From the NCBI GenBank assembly GCA_951812715.1, contig OX638323.1:3452577-3516576 (forward strand): a stretch of DNA of 64,000 nt, in the 5' to 3' direction. Shown here piece after piece: positions 63,378-64,000 of the stretch. The stretch comes from an uncultured Pseudohongiella sp. (lineage in GTDB: Bacteria; Pseudomonadota; Gammaproteobacteria; Pseudomonadales; Pseudohongiellaceae). The notes below the pieces were generated by a model. The model did not search any database, was not told the DNA's origin, and saw only the letters and a list, made by a program, of their open reading frames with translations. The translations under genes were made by a program, and so were the position numbers. How positions within the stretch are numbered: position 1 is the first letter of the stretch; each line of letters begins with the position of its first letter.

Positions 63378-64000
63378 TCAACTGAAAACGCCGCCTTCCC
63401 ACATCAGTTTCAGGAAAGTTCGCGCGGGCAAGATTCGAACATCATCGATCAAGGCTTCACGCTCGCCAAGATAAACGCCGAAGCACTTGGTTTTCATATC
63501 GCCCAGGTGGGTCCGCACCTTTTGCAGGCCCCGATTGAAGCGCCGTTCCCAGCGCCGGCTCGCCTTGATTTCGACGGCTGTGAATCCCTCCGCCGTTTCC
63601 GCGAGCACATCGACCTCGGCGCCGTGGTGGTCGCGCCAGAAGTGGAGTGGGTATCTCAGTCCAGAGTAGGCCAGGTGAGCGTGCATCTCGCCGAGGATCA
63701 GTGTTTCCAGCAGGCTGCCGCGTTCCTCGTCTCCCACGGGGTAGGGCAGTCGTCCGGCGAGCGCGCGCGCCACACCGCAGTCGAACAGGTAAAACTTGCT
63801 ATGACGAACTTGTTTATTGGCGGCTTTCAGTTTCCAGGGGGGCAACCAGTAGCTGATCAATGTGTCGACCAGCAGATCGCAATGGTTCTGCACCGAGGTC
63901 CGGGCCACTCCCGCATCTCTGGCGATGGCGCTGACATTGGTTGTCTGGCCATTGTGTCTTGCGGCGACTTCCAGAAAGCGGGCAAATCCGGAGAAATTGC
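63378..64000 (-). CDS. DUF4143-domain ATPase, C-terminal part (start beyond the window)
   Basis: The reading frame is open to the window end: FARFLEVAARHNGQTTNVSA, then IARDAGVARTSVQNHCDLLV, a winged-helix-like segment. DUF4143 follows: KFYLFDCGVARALAGRLPY, LLETLILGEMHAHLAYSGLR, YPLHFWRDHHGAEVDVLAET and FTAVEIKASRR, a nuclease-like fold with the D-x-x-x-[ED]xK layout (EVDVL, EIK). The N-terminal AAA ATPase lies outside the window. Function of these common proteins is not known. Confidence 0.88.
   Translation of the reverse strand, partial: NFSGFARFLEVAARHNGQTTNVSAIARDAGVARTSVQNHCDLLVDTLISYWLPPWKLKAANKQVRHSKFYLFDCGVARALAGRLPYPVGDEERGSLLETLILGEMHAHLAYSGLRYPLHFWRDHHGAEVDVLAETAEGFTAVEIKASRRWERRFNRGLQKVRTHLGDMKTKCFGVYLGEREALIDDVRILPARTFLKLMWEGGVFS

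Overview
The window is a GC-rich chromosomal segment of a gammaproteobacterium. Evidence is gene content and order: nadB | rpoE-rseA-degP-lepA-lepB-rnc-era-recO; rplU-rpmA-obgE-proB next to rpsT and murJ; suhB | trmJ; a complete System I cytochrome c maturation operon (ccmABCDEFGHI); and rsxB-nth near metG and dcd. These arrangements recall Pseudomonadales-like and related marine gammaproteobacteria. I cannot name the genus from sequence alone. Nearly all of it is dense housekeeping sequence, with many 1-8 nt start/stop overlaps that indicate operons.

Layout. 1-5.8 kb: end of a hydantoinase B gene, monothiol glutaredoxin, RNase T, dihydroorotase, a class IV aminotransferase, argG, endonuclease III and an RnfB-like ferredoxin. 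5.8-10.6 kb: a Deg-type periplasmic protease, a hairpin repeat element, metG, rubredoxin (a short gene at 9681-9845) and dcd. 10.9-19.1 kb: a flagellar-type sigma factor (fliA) directly followed by the whole ccm operon, with no flagellar or chemotaxis genes. 19.1-21.5 kb: an accessory patch with ParDE and VapBC modules plus a DUF5678/retropepsin-like pair. 21.7-31 kb: LysE exporter, a glycine-zipper lipoprotein, two paralogous secreted proteins of unknown function, moaA-moaB, a 37-residue membrane peptide with its own terminator, xthA, a periplasmic cyclophilin, yciB, a second hairpin element and a PepSY membrane protein. 31-47 kb: an insertion-sequence remnant, ribosomal protein and obgE/proB genes, murJ, aspartate-type aminotransferase, folD, TSUP transporter, acyltransferase, nitroreductase, a B12-binding radical SAM protein, a MATE exporter, a catalytically degenerate SuhB and trmJ. 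47-51 kb: a SufR-like Fe-S regulator, ElaA, tRNA-Arg(CCU) followed by a methyltransferase, YbjQ, a sterol-reductase-like remnant and ygfZ. 51-62 kb: sdhE-ygfX, nadB, and the sigma-E envelope stress locus running into lepA-lepB-rnc-era-recO. 61.8-64 kb: a HigBA module, a PNPOx-fold protein and the end of a DUF4143 ATPase.

The most unusual features are structural. Two intergenic hairpin elements share interior motifs but carry different, self-complementary 32-33 nt arms. Two palindromic repeat families lie inside reading frames, in ccmI and in lepB, and are translated into linkers next to membrane segments. One of these families has a second copy just after lepB. SuhB has lost all its metal ligands. 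The sigma-E operon appears to lack rseB, and FliA stands without flagellar neighbours. I found no convincing new multi-gene defence system. The best candidate for an undescribed functional unit is the retropepsin-DUF5678 pair at about 20.7-21.4 kb.
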